Part shown: positions 34,892 through 43,456 of the stretch, piece after piece
Layout: each line of letters starts with the position of its first letter
How positions within the stretch are numbered: the stretch's first letter is position 1
Source of the DNA: an uncultured Muribaculaceae bacterium
GTDB taxonomy: Bacteria; Bacteroidota; Bacteroidia; Bacteroidales; Muribaculaceae
Assembly: GCA_910578075.1 (NCBI GenBank)
Contig: CAJTPK010000005.1
Location: 62,001-126,000 of the forward strand
Length of the DNA stretch: 64,000 bases
Reading direction: 5' to 3'
Made by a program: the position numbers and the translations under genes
Notes under the pieces: generated by a model
The model's input: the letters and a program-made list of their open reading frames with translations, nothing else
Databases searched by the model: none
Told to the model about the DNA's origin: nothing

Positions 34892-36241
34892 ATGAAACGA
34901 TTTATCTTATTGGCAGCCGCGTTAGTAGCTATTTCAGGAGCTGAAGCGAAAAAAACAAAGCAACAGGCGCAGAATCCTGCGGATATGGCAATCCGAAAGG
35001 AGATCGCCGCAACTCCGGAAAAGGCAGGAGGCGTATACTTCTCATACCCGTACGCCACCGATTCCATCGCACCGGTACCCGCCGGGTATTCACCCGTCTA
35101 CATTTCTCACTATGGCCGCCACGGTTCCCGTTGGCACGCCTCACCGGATCTCCACGATAAGACAGTAAAGAAATTCGAAGAACAGCACAAACTCGGTAAT
35201 CTTACCGCAGATGGCGAGAAAGCGCTCGAGATGGCAATACGCTGCCGCGACAACACAAAAGGGCACGTCGAAGAGCTTACAGGACGCGGACAACGCGAAC
35301 ACCGCGGAATCGCGACTCGACTTTACAACCGCTTCCCTTCGATGTTCGCCGATGGCGACACAATCATATCGCGCAGTTCACAGGTACAGCGCTGCATAAT
35401 CTCGATGGCGGCATTCAACGACGCCTTGAAAGAGAAGAATCCTAAACTTGTGATGGACTTCCACGCAACCCCGTCTGACATGGATTTCATCGCATTCCAC
35501 ACCCCCACTGCCAAAGCGATCTACAGTGGCAAACAATGGTGGAGAGCGGATTTCAACAATAAGCGTGATTCCCTCAACCGCTGCATGGCCACCGCGAAAC
35601 GGCTCTTCAAAGACCCGTCGAAGGCAATGAAATCCAAAGCAGTGAAATATCTTTATGATATAGGGGTGATTGTGCAGGATGTAGACGGGCTGGACGCAGA
35701 CATTCTTTCTTTATTCGACAGAGAAGATCTGGTAAACCTTTGGAAAGCCGAGAACTATAAGCATTATGTGCGCCACGGAAATTCTGTTGAGGGTGAAAGC
35801 GAGGGTCCAAAATCAGCAAGCAGCCTTCTCGCCGATATCATCAGCAAGGCAGATGAAAGCCTCGCGGGGAAACGCGCTAAAGTGGATCTCCGTTTCGGTC
35901 ATGACGTCTTCCTGATGCGTCTCCTCGCGCTTATGGGCGTTGAAGGCACAGACTATACCGTGAAAGGATTCGATGAGGCATCACGCGTATGGCAGACCTA
36001 CCGCATAACGCCTATGGCTGCCAACCTTCAGCTTATTGTATTCCGCAACTCAGCAGGTCATGAGATCGCTACCTTGCGTCTCAATGAACGGCCTGTCAGG
36101 TTAAACGGCATCAATGAAACCGCTCCAGGTTACTATGACTGGAAACAGCTACGTTCACTCTGGGAATCAAAGCTCAAAGGATACAAAGCCGACAAAACGG
36201 AGAAATCATCATCGAGCAATACCAATTACTTAACGACATGA
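34892..36241 (+). CDS. Exported histidine acid phosphatase (phytase/MINPP-like)
   Basis: 449 residues with a signal peptide (1-19). The branch-2 histidine phosphatase motif RHGSRWH is at 76-82 (His77 nucleophile) and the distal proton-donor motif is GHD at 336-338 in LRFGHDVFLMRLLALMG. Relatives are multiple inositol polyphosphate phosphatases and phytases of gut Bacteroidetes, which dephosphorylate inositol phosphates in the periplasm or outside. Typical MINPPs use HAE at the distal site, while acid phytases use HD as here. It overlaps the next gene by 4 nt, whose N-terminal half is a paralogue, so one arose by tandem duplication. The substrate could be any organic phosphate monoester. Confidence 0.88.
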   Translation: MKRFILLAAALVAISGAEAKKTKQQAQNPADMAIRKEIAATPEKAGGVYFSYPYATDSIAPVPAGYSPVYISHYGRHGSRWHASPDLHDKTVKKFEEQHKLGNLTADGEKALEMAIRCRDNTKGHVEELTGRGQREHRGIATRLYNRFPSMFADGDTIISRSSQVQRCIISMAAFNDALKEKNPKLVMDFHATPSDMDFIAFHTPTAKAIYSGKQWWRADFNNKRDSLNRCMATAKRLFKDPSKAMKSKAVKYLYDIGVIVQDVDGLDADILSLFDREDLVNLWKAENYKHYVRHGNSVEGESEGPKSASSLLADIISKADESLAGKRAKVDLRFGHDVFLMRLLALMGVEGTDYTVKGFDEASRVWQTYRITPMAANLQLIVFRNSAGHEIATLRLNERPVRLNGINETAPGYYDWKQLRSLWESKLKGYKADKTEKSSSSNTNYLTT

Positions 36242-39200
36242 ACAAACTAAAAGTCTTTCTTTTCGGGGCGATCACCGCGCTCTCTGCATCTGCCGGAGTA
36301 CGCCAGGAAATAGCGGAATGTCCGCAACGGGCAGGAGGGATATATTACGCTTACCCGTATACCTCTGATTCCGTAGCCCAGGCTCCCGCCGGTTATGAAC
36401 CGTTCTATATCTCCCACTATGGGCGCCACGGCTCCCGCTGGGTAATAAACAAGAACCTGCATCGCCTCACAGCCGACGGGCTGCGCGCGCAGCAGAGCGA
36501 GGGGAATCTTACTGAACTCGGCAAGGAGATCCTTGCAAAAACCGAAAGACTTCAGAAGCATACCGACGGACATCATGGCGAACTGTCTCCTCTCGGCAGT
36601 CGTCAGCACAAAGCAATCGCAGCAAGGATGATGAAGCGTTTTCCACAACTGTTCAAGGGAAACGGCAGGATAATCGCACGTTCATCTACCGAACCGAGAT
36701 GCATCATCTCCATGTCAGCATTCACCGAGGAGATAGCAAAGGGGAATCCGGCTCTTTCGATAGAGAAAAATGCCACCCCCGGTGACATGCGCTTCATAAT
36801 GAATCATTCTGACGATGCTCGCGCGTTGGAGAAAAAAGATGCTGATTGGCGCAAAAGATTCGCTTCAGCCAAAGATTCCTTATACCGCGCCGAGACAACT
36901 GCCCGCAAGCTTTTCAACGATCCTTCGAAAGTGAAGGAGCTCCCGAAGCTGATGCAGCAGATATTTGATGTGGCTATCGATGTGCAGGATGTGGATGGTA
37001 TAGATGACGACATATTGGAGGTTTTCGACACCGAGGATCTATATAATCTCTGGAAAGGTCAGAATTACCATATGTATGTATGCCATGCCAATTCTGCCGA
37101 CGGAACCGGCGCAGGACCGCGCAGCTCTGTAAATCTCCTCAATGAGATCACCGACCGTGCAGATGAGGCGATAGCCGGGAATCGCCCGACAGCCGTAGAC
37201 CTCCGTTTCGGTCACGACACAGCACTGCTGCGCCTTCTTGCATTGATGGGAGCAGAGGGAGCGGATGCATCCGTAAAAGGTTTCGAGAACGCAGCCGAGG
37301 CATGGCAAACCCATAACCTCACCCCCATGGCAGCAAACTTCCAGCTTGCCCTTCTCCGCAATGCGTCAGGCGATGTGATTGCCGCTCCGCGACTAAACGA
37401 ACGCCCTGTAAAAATAAACGGAGTGAAAGAGCTTGCCGGATACCCCGGATATTACAAATGGTCGGATCTTCGCAAAGCATGGAAATCGGCTTGCCACCCG
37501 GTAGCTGACATCGCGGAAAGAATATGCCCCGGAAGCTCCCGCAAATTCATATTCGAGCAGGTAGACTCTCCGGAAGAATTCTTTGAGATTGATTCTGAAA
37601 ACGGGAAGCCCGTGATACGCGGCAACTCTACGGTCAACATGGCGGCAGGTCTTAACTGGTATCTGAAATATTATCCCAACATACATATCAGCTGGAACCA
37701 AATGTCGGCAGACATACCCGACAATCTTCCGCTACCCCGCAAGAAAGAACGTCATACAACAGATGCTTCTCAGCGCTATTACCTGAATTACTGCACTCAC
37801 TCATACTCAATGCCCTTCTGGGGATGGGACCGCTGGCAGAAAGAGATAGACTGGATGGCACTACACGGTATAAACATGCCGCTGGTTATCGCCGGCACAG
37901 ATGCAGTGTGGCGCAACACTCTGATGCGCCTCGGATATTCAAAAGAGGAGGCGGATGCGTTTGTGGCAGGTCCTGCTTTCCAGGCATGGTGGCTAATGAA
38001 TAACCTTGAAGGATGGGGAGGCCCTATGTCGGAGAAATGGTATGAGGACAGGGTTAAGCTTCAGAGACAGATCCTCGCAAGGATGGAGCAACTTGGCATG
38101 GAACCTGTGCTTCCGGGATATTCGGGTATGGTTCCTCACGATGCCGACGAACGTCTTGGAATGGATGTATCCGGAAAAGGGATCTGGAACGGATTCGTGC
38201 GTCCGGCTTTCCTGAAAAGCACTGATCCCCAATTCAACAAGATTGCGGATATCTATTATGACGAGTTGCGCAAGGTGAACGGCACCGCAAAATATTACAG
38301 CATGGATCCCTTCCACGAGGGAGGCAGCATCGAGGGTGTGGATCTCACCGAGGCAGGCAAGATCATAACCGCTGCCATGAAACGTGCGAACCCCGAAGCG
38401 GTATGGGTGATACAAGGCTGGAACGAGAACCCGCGTGCTCAGATCTACGCCGGCATACCGAAAGGAGATATAGTTGTGCTCGACCTTGCTTCCGAGATCA
38501 AACCGCAATGGGGCGATCCCGACACACCCTCGAAGACACCGCGTCCCAACGGATATGACGGTCATGACTGGCTCTTCTGCATGCTGCTCAATTTCGGTGG
38601 CAATGTTGGCCTCCACGGACGCATGGATAACGTAATCGGAGGATATTACAAAGCCCGCAACTCCAGATTCGGCAAAGACATGACGGGAATCGGTCTTACT
38701 CCGGAAGGTATCGAAAACAATCCTGTGATGTATGAGCTTATCTCAGAGCTTATATGGCGTCCGGAAGAATTCACCAAGGAGGAATGGCTCGAAAACTATT
38801 CCAAAGCTCGATATGGCGCTAAAAACAAGAACGCAGAGAACGCATGGAAGCAACTCGGCAATACAATATACAATTGCCCGTGGGGCATACTGCAGCAGGG
38901 CACAACGGAATCAATTTTCTGCGCACGCCCGTCTGAGAAGGCTTGGAAGGTATCGAGCTGGAGCCGCATGAAACCTTACTACAAGCCGGAGGATGTGATT
39001 GCAGCAGCCAAGAAATTCGCTGCCGCCGCCCCTGCCTTAAGGAATAATGAGAACTATAGATATGACCTTGTAGATATCACCCGTCAAGCTATCGCTGAGA
39101 AAGGGAGACTTGTCTACACCGAGATGCAAAAGGCACTTAAGAAAAAAGATATGTCGGCATTCAAGAAGTATTCAGACAAATTCCTGAGCCTTATTGACAT

Positions 39201-39579
39201 GCAGGACAAGTTATTGTCTACACGTCCGGAATTCAATGTGCAGACATGGATAGATGACGCCCGTAACCTTGCTCCGACAAAAGAGGAACGAGATAATTTC
39301 GAGAGCAACGCCCGTTATCTTATCACGACATGGGGACCACGCGTGGCAAGCGAGGACGGAGGTCTCCGCGATTACGCCCACCGCGAATGGAGCGGCTTGC
39401 TCGGCTCGCTTTACCACACCCGTTGGAAAACATGGATTGACCGTCAGCTCGCCGGCGACAAATCGCCGATAGATTTCTTCACCATCGACGAGCAATGGGT
39501 GAAATCCCGCGACAAGCATCCTGTAAACTACGATACGAACTGCGTTGACGCAGCATTAGAGAGTCTGAAGGCACTCTAA
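36238..39579 (+). CDS. Fusion of histidine acid phosphatase and GH89 alpha-N-acetylglucosaminidase
   Basis: 1113 residues in one uninterrupted frame. Signal peptide (1-19). Residues about 20-415 form a histidine phosphatase with RHGSRW (63-68) and GHD (325-327), and the helical insert VDGIDDDILEVFDTEDLYNLW matches the preceding gene. Residues about 430-1113 are a complete NAGLU-type enzyme: N-terminal domain (PGSSRKFIFE...GLNWYLKYY), barrel with YYLNYCTHSYSMPFWGWDRW, WMALHGINMPL, MEPVLPGYSGMVP, YYSMDPFHEGG, VWVIQGWNENP, VLDLASE, LLNFGGNVGLHGR, and the C-terminal helical domain. GH89 removes alpha-linked GlcNAc. No linker breakdown, stop or frameshift separates the two halves, so it looks bifunctional. 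Last gene of the operon, followed by a strong terminator. Confidence 0.93.
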   Translation: MNKLKVFLFGAITALSASAGVRQEIAECPQRAGGIYYAYPYTSDSVAQAPAGYEPFYISHYGRHGSRWVINKNLHRLTADGLRAQQSEGNLTELGKEILAKTERLQKHTDGHHGELSPLGSRQHKAIAARMMKRFPQLFKGNGRIIARSSTEPRCIISMSAFTEEIAKGNPALSIEKNATPGDMRFIMNHSDDARALEKKDADWRKRFASAKDSLYRAETTARKLFNDPSKVKELPKLMQQIFDVAIDVQDVDGIDDDILEVFDTEDLYNLWKGQNYHMYVCHANSADGTGAGPRSSVNLLNEITDRADEAIAGNRPTAVDLRFGHDTALLRLLALMGAEGADASVKGFENAAEAWQTHNLTPMAANFQLALLRNASGDVIAAPRLNERPVKINGVKELAGYPGYYKWSDLRKAWKSACHPVADIAERICPGSSRKFIFEQVDSPEEFFEIDSENGKPVIRGNSTVNMAAGLNWYLKYYPNIHISWNQMSADIPDNLPLPRKKERHTTDASQRYYLNYCTHSYSMPFWGWDRWQKEIDWMALHGINMPLVIAGTDAVWRNTLMRLGYSKEEADAFVAGPAFQAWWLMNNLEGWGGPMSEKWYEDRVKLQRQILARMEQLGMEPVLPGYSGMVPHDADERLGMDVSGKGIWNGFVRPAFLKSTDPQFNKIADIYYDELRKVNGTAKYYSMDPFHEGGSIEGVDLTEAGKIITAAMKRANPEAVWVIQGWNENPRAQIYAGIPKGDIVVLDLASEIKPQWGDPDTPSKTPRPNGYDGHDWLFCMLLNFGGNVGLHGRMDNVIGGYYKARNSRFGKDMTGIGLTPEGIENNPVMYELISELIWRPEEFTKEEWLENYSKARYGAKNKNAENAWKQLGNTIYNCPWGILQQGTTESIFCARPSEKAWKVSSWSRMKPYYKPEDVIAAAKKFAAAAPALRNNENYRYDLVDITRQAIAEKGRLVYTEMQKALKKKDMSAFKKYSDKFLSLIDMQDKLLSTRPEFNVQTWIDDARNLAPTKEERDNFESNARYLITTWGPRVASEDGGLRDYAHREWSGLLGSLYHTRWKTWIDRQLAGDKSPIDFFTIDEQWVKSRDKHPVNYDTNCVDAALESLKAL

Positions 39580-39617
39580 ATAAATAAGGAGCAGCTTTTG
39601 CTGCTCCTTATTTATTT
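39578..39617 (+). terminator. Strong terminator of the GH89 operon
   Basis: An 18-bp perfect stem (39578-39595 with 39600-39617, loop TTTT) starts inside the stop codon of the fusion gene. It is A-rich at its base on the left and T-rich on the right. Confidence 0.88.
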
Positions 39618-39637
39618 CACAATCTTCTCTAAACTTG

Positions 39638-39673
39638 AAAAGGCTTGAAAATCATCAGATTTTCAAGCCTTTT
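39638..39673 (-). terminator. Terminator of tRNA-Pro
   Basis: A 16-bp perfect stem (39638-39653 with 39658-39673, loop ATCA) lies directly downstream of the tRNA on the minus strand. Confidence 0.75.
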
Positions 39674-39676
39674 CTG

Positions 39677-39750
39677 TCGGGGTGAGGCGACTCGAACGCC
39701 CGACCTCTACGTCCCGAACGTAGCGCGCTAACCAACTGTGCTACACCCCG
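39677..39750 (-). tRNA. tRNA-Pro (anticodon CGG)
   Basis: Read on the minus strand, the 7-bp acceptor stem CGGGGTG/CACCCCG closes a cloverleaf. The anticodon stem CTACG/CGTAG carries loop TTCGGGA, giving anticodon CGG. The T arm is GGGCG-TTCGAGT-CGCCT, with one imperfect pair. The D stem has one A-C mismatch. CCA is not encoded. It has a good promoter and its own terminator, so it is a single-gene unit. Confidence 0.95.
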
Positions 39751-39767
39751 ATTTTTGTTTGCGTCTG

Positions 39768-39798
39768 CAAAGTTACAATTTTTTTTCGCATTAGCAAA
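39768..39798 (-). promoter_or_regulatory. Promoter of tRNA-Pro
   Basis: Minus-strand TTTG (39795-39798) and TAACTTTG (39768-39775) are 19 nt apart, a full -33/-7 match. The transcript would begin about 10 nt before the tRNA. Confidence 0.75.
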
Positions 39799-39828
39799 AT
39801 CTTTTATGCAGTTTTTGCAAAATGAAAA

Positions 39829-40764
39829 TCAATTGCCGGTATAACCGTCAGGATACCCTATTATGCAGAACACTATAAGAGTAAGCAATGCTACCACCAC
39901 AATATTAACCAATGACATCCTCCACGCCAAAAGGCACTTTCCGGGAGTGCGCGCGTAATGAATGGTGACGAAGCTCAGCAACATCGACAATACAGGAACC
40001 GGAAGATATATGAAATACTCCGTTACTATTTCCAACTCAAACGGTGCTATCAATCCAATTCCACAGTATATGATCGTTGACAACACAAGCACGATGGTGG
40101 CTCCGGTCTTGCCATAACGCCCGAAAAATGTGGTGCGGGATGTCAGCGCATTCCTTCTCAGATGGAAGATCGCATAGATGATATGGCAGTTAGACGCCAT
40201 CAGACCCAACATAACGCTCATTATTATCGCCGGCTCAAGATTCCACCATGTGAATATATCCTCATACACAGCCTTTGACTGCACAAGCTCTGTGCCTATC
40301 ACCGCTATGGGACCAAATATAAAGAATGTGGCTATCGGATACAGCACTGATCGGCTCAGAGGATACGGGCCGATATTATTGATGAGGGCAAAGAAAACAA
40401 TCAGAGCTGCGATTATAAGCGCCCACCATCCTGCCATGGATAGCACGGCGAGTCCGGCAGTGGCAGTCAATATGGAAAAAATCTGTATACCCTCTTTCAG
40501 AATATACGAGACAGGACGATCTATATCCTCACAATACATGTTATCGTCACGGTTTTCACCATAATTATGCTTATCATCATAATAACGATGAATCACGTTA
40601 CTGGTGCACTGGGCAAAGACAGCAAACAAAAGACATGCCATCGCCGCTATCGGATCCAGACTGCCATGAGCCGCGGCATCTGCCGTGCCCATCGCCACTG
40701 AAGCCACTGAGAGCCAGAGCGTGCGCAGACCGGCTGCCTTCAAAATTATCTGTACGGCTGTCAT
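39829..40764 (-). CDS. MenA-like UbiA-superfamily prenyltransferase, degenerate first metal motif
   Basis: 311 residues from ATG 40764, about eight membrane segments. The match to 1,4-dihydroxy-2-naphthoate prenyltransferases is good in the middle (GPYPLSRSVLYPIATFFIFGPIAVIGTELVQ). The first Asp-rich site, normally N-D-Y-x-D-x-x-x-G-x-D, reads NVIHRYYDDKHNYGEN, so one metal-binding Asp is not in place. It may be a diverged MenA or act on another aromatic substrate. A longer start at 40809 would overlap the upstream gene by 41 nt, so 40764 is preferred; this leaves a 4-nt gap after the exporter gene. Expressed with that gene. No other menaquinone gene is visible nearby. Confidence 0.7.
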   Translation of the reverse strand: MTAVQIILKAAGLRTLWLSVASVAMGTADAAAHGSLDPIAAMACLLFAVFAQCTSNVIHRYYDDKHNYGENRDDNMYCEDIDRPVSYILKEGIQIFSILTATAGLAVLSMAGWWALIIAALIVFFALINNIGPYPLSRSVLYPIATFFIFGPIAVIGTELVQSKAVYEDIFTWWNLEPAIIMSVMLGLMASNCHIIYAIFHLRRNALTSRTTFFGRYGKTGATIVLVLSTIIYCGIGLIAPFELEIVTEYFIYLPVPVLSMLLSFVTIHYARTPGKCLLAWRMSLVNIVVVALLTLIVFCIIGYPDGYTGN

Positions 40765-40768
40765 GGCA

Positions 40769-41779
40769 TCAGATTGTGTAGAGACATACAAACAGGGATG
40801 ACACTCCAATCACAATCCAGAGCACTATAGCCTGGATGAGAGGCTTGGCACCCACCTCGCGTATCACCTTGAGGCTCAAGCTCGAACCGATCGCAAAAAG
40901 AACAGCGACAAGAGCCTGCTTGGCTATCGCCACAATGCCATCATACACAGGGCGCATGAATCCTATCATGGATTCCGGTGTATATGTATTGATCACCATA
41001 GCTACAACAAAAAGAAGAATGAACCATGGTATCGACACCTTTGCCTTCCCCTCCCCTTTCTGCTCTTTGCGGAAATACCAGATGGTGAAAAAAGCGAGCG
41101 GGATTATCCAAAGCGCACGGGTGCATTTGATAAGGGTTGCAAGTTCGCATGCCTCCGGACCATAGGCAGCTCCGGCGCCTACTACAGAACTGGTGTCATG
41201 AATCGCTATGGCAGCCCATGTGCCGAACTGTTCCTGCGTCATTCCGAAGAGATGTCCGAGGGGTGGGAAGATAAATAGAGCCACGGCATTGAGAATAAAT
41301 ATAACTCCCAACGATACAGCCATATTCTTCTCATTGGCTTTCATCACACCTCCGACAGCCGCGATGGCTGAACCTCCGCAGATAGCTGTGCCTGCGGAAA
41401 TGAGATACGAAGCTTTGTCATTGATTTTCATCCAGCGTCCCACCAGGATACCGATCACCATCACCCCGACTACAGAGACAATAGTGAAGAGCATACCGTC
41501 GGCTCCTGACTGGAGACTCTTCTGAAGATTCATGCCGAATCCCAGACCCACCACAGATGCCTGGAGAAGATACTTGGAAAGCTTCTTGTTGAATTTAGGA
41601 TAAGGGATGCCGCATACGATGGCAAACATAAGACCAAGGAAAAGAGCGACAGCAGGCGATATCACCTCTTCTCCAAAAATCATTTTGAACGGGAACAGCA
41701 TCAGCACGAGTAGCACCCAGTAAAGAGGGCGCGCAAGGCTCTGCATTTTCACAGAGTCCGATGGGTTATAATTTTTCAT
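40769..41779 (-). CDS. YeiH/UPF0324-family putative anion (sulfate) exporter
   Basis: 336 residues, about ten membrane segments, inner membrane. Characteristic segments: LALFLGLMFAI-type helix, LLQASVVGLGFGMNL, LISAGTAICGGSAIAAVGGVMKA and WAAIAIHDTSSVVGAGAAYG. Family members are called putative sulfate exporters, but evidence of substrate is thin. The gene starts a two-gene unit with the MenA-like gene and diverges from psd. A candidate -7 box and a set of short repeats lie in its leader. Confidence 0.88.
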   Translation of the reverse strand: MKNYNPSDSVKMQSLARPLYWVLLVLMLFPFKMIFGEEVISPAVALFLGLMFAIVCGIPYPKFNKKLSKYLLQASVVGLGFGMNLQKSLQSGADGMLFTIVSVVGVMVIGILVGRWMKINDKASYLISAGTAICGGSAIAAVGGVMKANEKNMAVSLGVIFILNAVALFIFPPLGHLFGMTQEQFGTWAAIAIHDTSSVVGAGAAYGPEACELATLIKCTRALWIIPLAFFTIWYFRKEQKGEGKAKVSIPWFILLFVVAMVINTYTPESMIGFMRPVYDGIVAIAKQALVAVLFAIGSSLSLKVIREVGAKPLIQAIVLWIVIGVSSLFVCLYTI

Positions 41780-41897
41780 GACAAGAAAAGTTTAGATTCC
41801 TTCTCATAAACAGCTGAGGGAAACAATCAGTTTAATCAATGTAGCATCAAATAATGTGTCATCAAATAAAATAATGGAGCATCAAATAATGAAGCAT

Positions 41898-41905
41898 CAA
41901 ATATA
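41898..41905 (-). promoter_or_regulatory. -7 box of the exporter gene (TATATTTG)
   Basis: Exact TAnnTTTG on the minus strand, 119 nt before the start codon. Three further copies of CATCAAATA lie in the would-be leader (from 41845, 41860 and 41880), and the fourth (from 41895) overlaps this box. Confidence 0.45.
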
Positions 41906-41946
41906 CGTCTGTTTCTTAGGCGGTCAGATAGAATTTTGTTAGTTCG

Positions 41947-41978
41947 ATTGCAAAATTAATTAAAAAGGTGTAAATTTG
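41947..41978 (+). promoter_or_regulatory. Promoter of psd-pssA operon
   Basis: ATTG (41947-41950) and TAAATTTG (41971-41978) are 20 nt apart. The -7 box is exact and the -33 box differs at one position. The leader would be about 90 nt. Confidence 0.6.
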
Positions 41979-42074
41979 CAAATCAATGCGGATTGTTTGA
42001 CATTCCGCCTTCAAAACGTGCATTTTGAATTCTGGACAATGAATTCGGAGATGCCTTATGAATGATGAATTAAC

Positions 42075-42734
42075 ATGAAGATCCACCGCGAAGGAACCAA
42101 CATATTGATTCTGTTGTTTATCGTATTGGCAGCACTAAATGTGCCGATATGGCTTTTCATGCCTCCATATGTGATTCCTGCCTGCTTCTCCGCGCTATCG
42201 CTTGTGGTCTACAGCTTCGTATTCAACTTCTTCAGATGTCCGCAGCGTCATTACCGCGGACAGAGAAAAGGGATGGTCGTAAGCTCGGTAGATGGTCGTG
42301 TAGTGGCGGTGGAACGCACTTTCGAGGGGGAGTATCTGAAAAGCGACGCGATAATGCTTTCAGTGTTCATGTCTCCGCTTAATGTGCATGCCAACTGGTT
42401 TCCGGTTGACGGCAAGGTGGAATATGTGAAACATCACAGCGGCCGTTTCCTCTCCGCTTACCTGCCAAAGGCGAGTACCGACAACGAACGGAGCACCATA
42501 GGCATTCTCGCAGACTGCGGACAACGGATCACCGTGAGACAGATAGCAGGAGCTATGGCGCGGCGCATTGTAACTTATGCCAGACGCGGGGAACCGGCTT
42601 CAATCGATGAGCATCTCGGATTCATAAAATTCGGTTCGAGAGTGGATCTATACTTGCCTTTAGACACGGAAATTCTCGTTAAGATTGGAGACATAACCCG
42701 CGGAGGCGTGACTCCTGTAGCAAGGTTTAAATAA
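42075..42734 (+). CDS. psd: Phosphatidylserine decarboxylase
   Basis: 219 residues, short (archaeal-type) class. Two N-terminal membrane helices (about 10-45) are followed by the decarboxylase domain: RGMVVSSVDGRV-type strand, MLSVFMSPLNVHANW, and the self-cleavage site FGSRVDLYLP near the C-terminus, where Ser becomes the pyruvoyl group. Converts phosphatidylserine to phosphatidylethanolamine at the inner membrane. The next gene, pssA, supplies its substrate and begins 8 nt after its stop codon. Confidence 0.95.
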   Translation: MKIHREGTNILILLFIVLAALNVPIWLFMPPYVIPACFSALSLVVYSFVFNFFRCPQRHYRGQRKGMVVSSVDGRVVAVERTFEGEYLKSDAIMLSVFMSPLNVHANWFPVDGKVEYVKHHSGRFLSAYLPKASTDNERSTIGILADCGQRITVRQIAGAMARRIVTYARRGEPASIDEHLGFIKFGSRVDLYLPLDTEILVKIGDITRGGVTPVARFK

Positions 42735-42741
42735 CTTTTAG

Positions 42742-43449
42742 ATGAGCAATATAATCATACGCAATATACCGAACAGCATCACATGTCTCAATATTGCCTC
42801 AGGCGTGATGGCCATCATCTGCGCGCTTCGCGGTGAGACGGAGATGTGGGGGATGGAGGCTTACAACTGGGCATACATATTCATCGGCATAGCGGCTGTG
42901 ATGGATTTCCTCGACGGCTTTGCCGCCCGCCTGCTGCATGCCTATTCTGATATGGGCAAGGAGCTCGACTCCTTGTGCGACTGTGTAAGCTTCGGTGTCG
43001 CTCCGGCTATGATACTCTTCTCAACCCTTGAGCAATATGGCAATCCTCAGTGGATAAGCTGGGCAGCTCTGATTATTCCCGTTTTCGGAGCATTGCGACT
43101 CGCGAAATTCAACATAGATACCCGTCAGACATCAAGCTTCATCGGTTTGCCTATACCAGCAAACGCCATCTTCTGGATTGGATACACAGCATTATGCCAT
43201 CAGCAGGCGGGAAGCTTGTGCGAATGGTGGTTTGTTCTCCCGGTGCTTCTGCTTGAAAGCTGGCTGATGCTATCACCGCTGCCCTTGTTCTCGCTTAAGT
43301 TCAAGACGTGGGGATGGAAAGGCAACGGTTTCCGCTGGGTCCTTATAGCTGCAGCGGTGGTGCTTGTGGCATTTGCCGGTGTCCCCGGACTGATGTGGCT
43401 GATAATCACCTATCTCATCTTAGGATTATTTGCCTTAATAAAAAATTGA
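42742..43449 (+). CDS. pssA: CDP-diacylglycerol-serine O-phosphatidyltransferase
   Basis: 235 residues, several membrane segments. The CDP-alcohol phosphotransferase motif DG-x2-AR-x8-G-x3-D-x3-D is perfect (DGFAARLLHAYSDMGKELDS, then LCD). The PssA start IPNSITCLNIASGVMAI and SFGVAPA after the motif are typical. It makes phosphatidylserine from CDP-diacylglycerol and serine in the inner membrane. With psd it forms the complete route to phosphatidylethanolamine. The related inositol-phosphate transferase also uses this motif, but the psd neighbour settles the call. Confidence 0.95.
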   Translation: MSNIIIRNIPNSITCLNIASGVMAIICALRGETEMWGMEAYNWAYIFIGIAAVMDFLDGFAARLLHAYSDMGKELDSLCDCVSFGVAPAMILFSTLEQYGNPQWISWAALIIPVFGALRLAKFNIDTRQTSSFIGLPIPANAIFWIGYTALCHQQAGSLCEWWFVLPVLLLESWLMLSPLPLFSLKFKTWGWKGNGFRWVLIAAAVVLVAFAGVPGLMWLIITYLILGLFALIKN

Positions 43450-43456
43450 TAGGATC

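Noticed and set aside
37993..38616. 207-codon open frame antisense to the GH89 domain
   Set aside because: It lies wholly inside a strongly supported coding region and shows no protein-like pattern.
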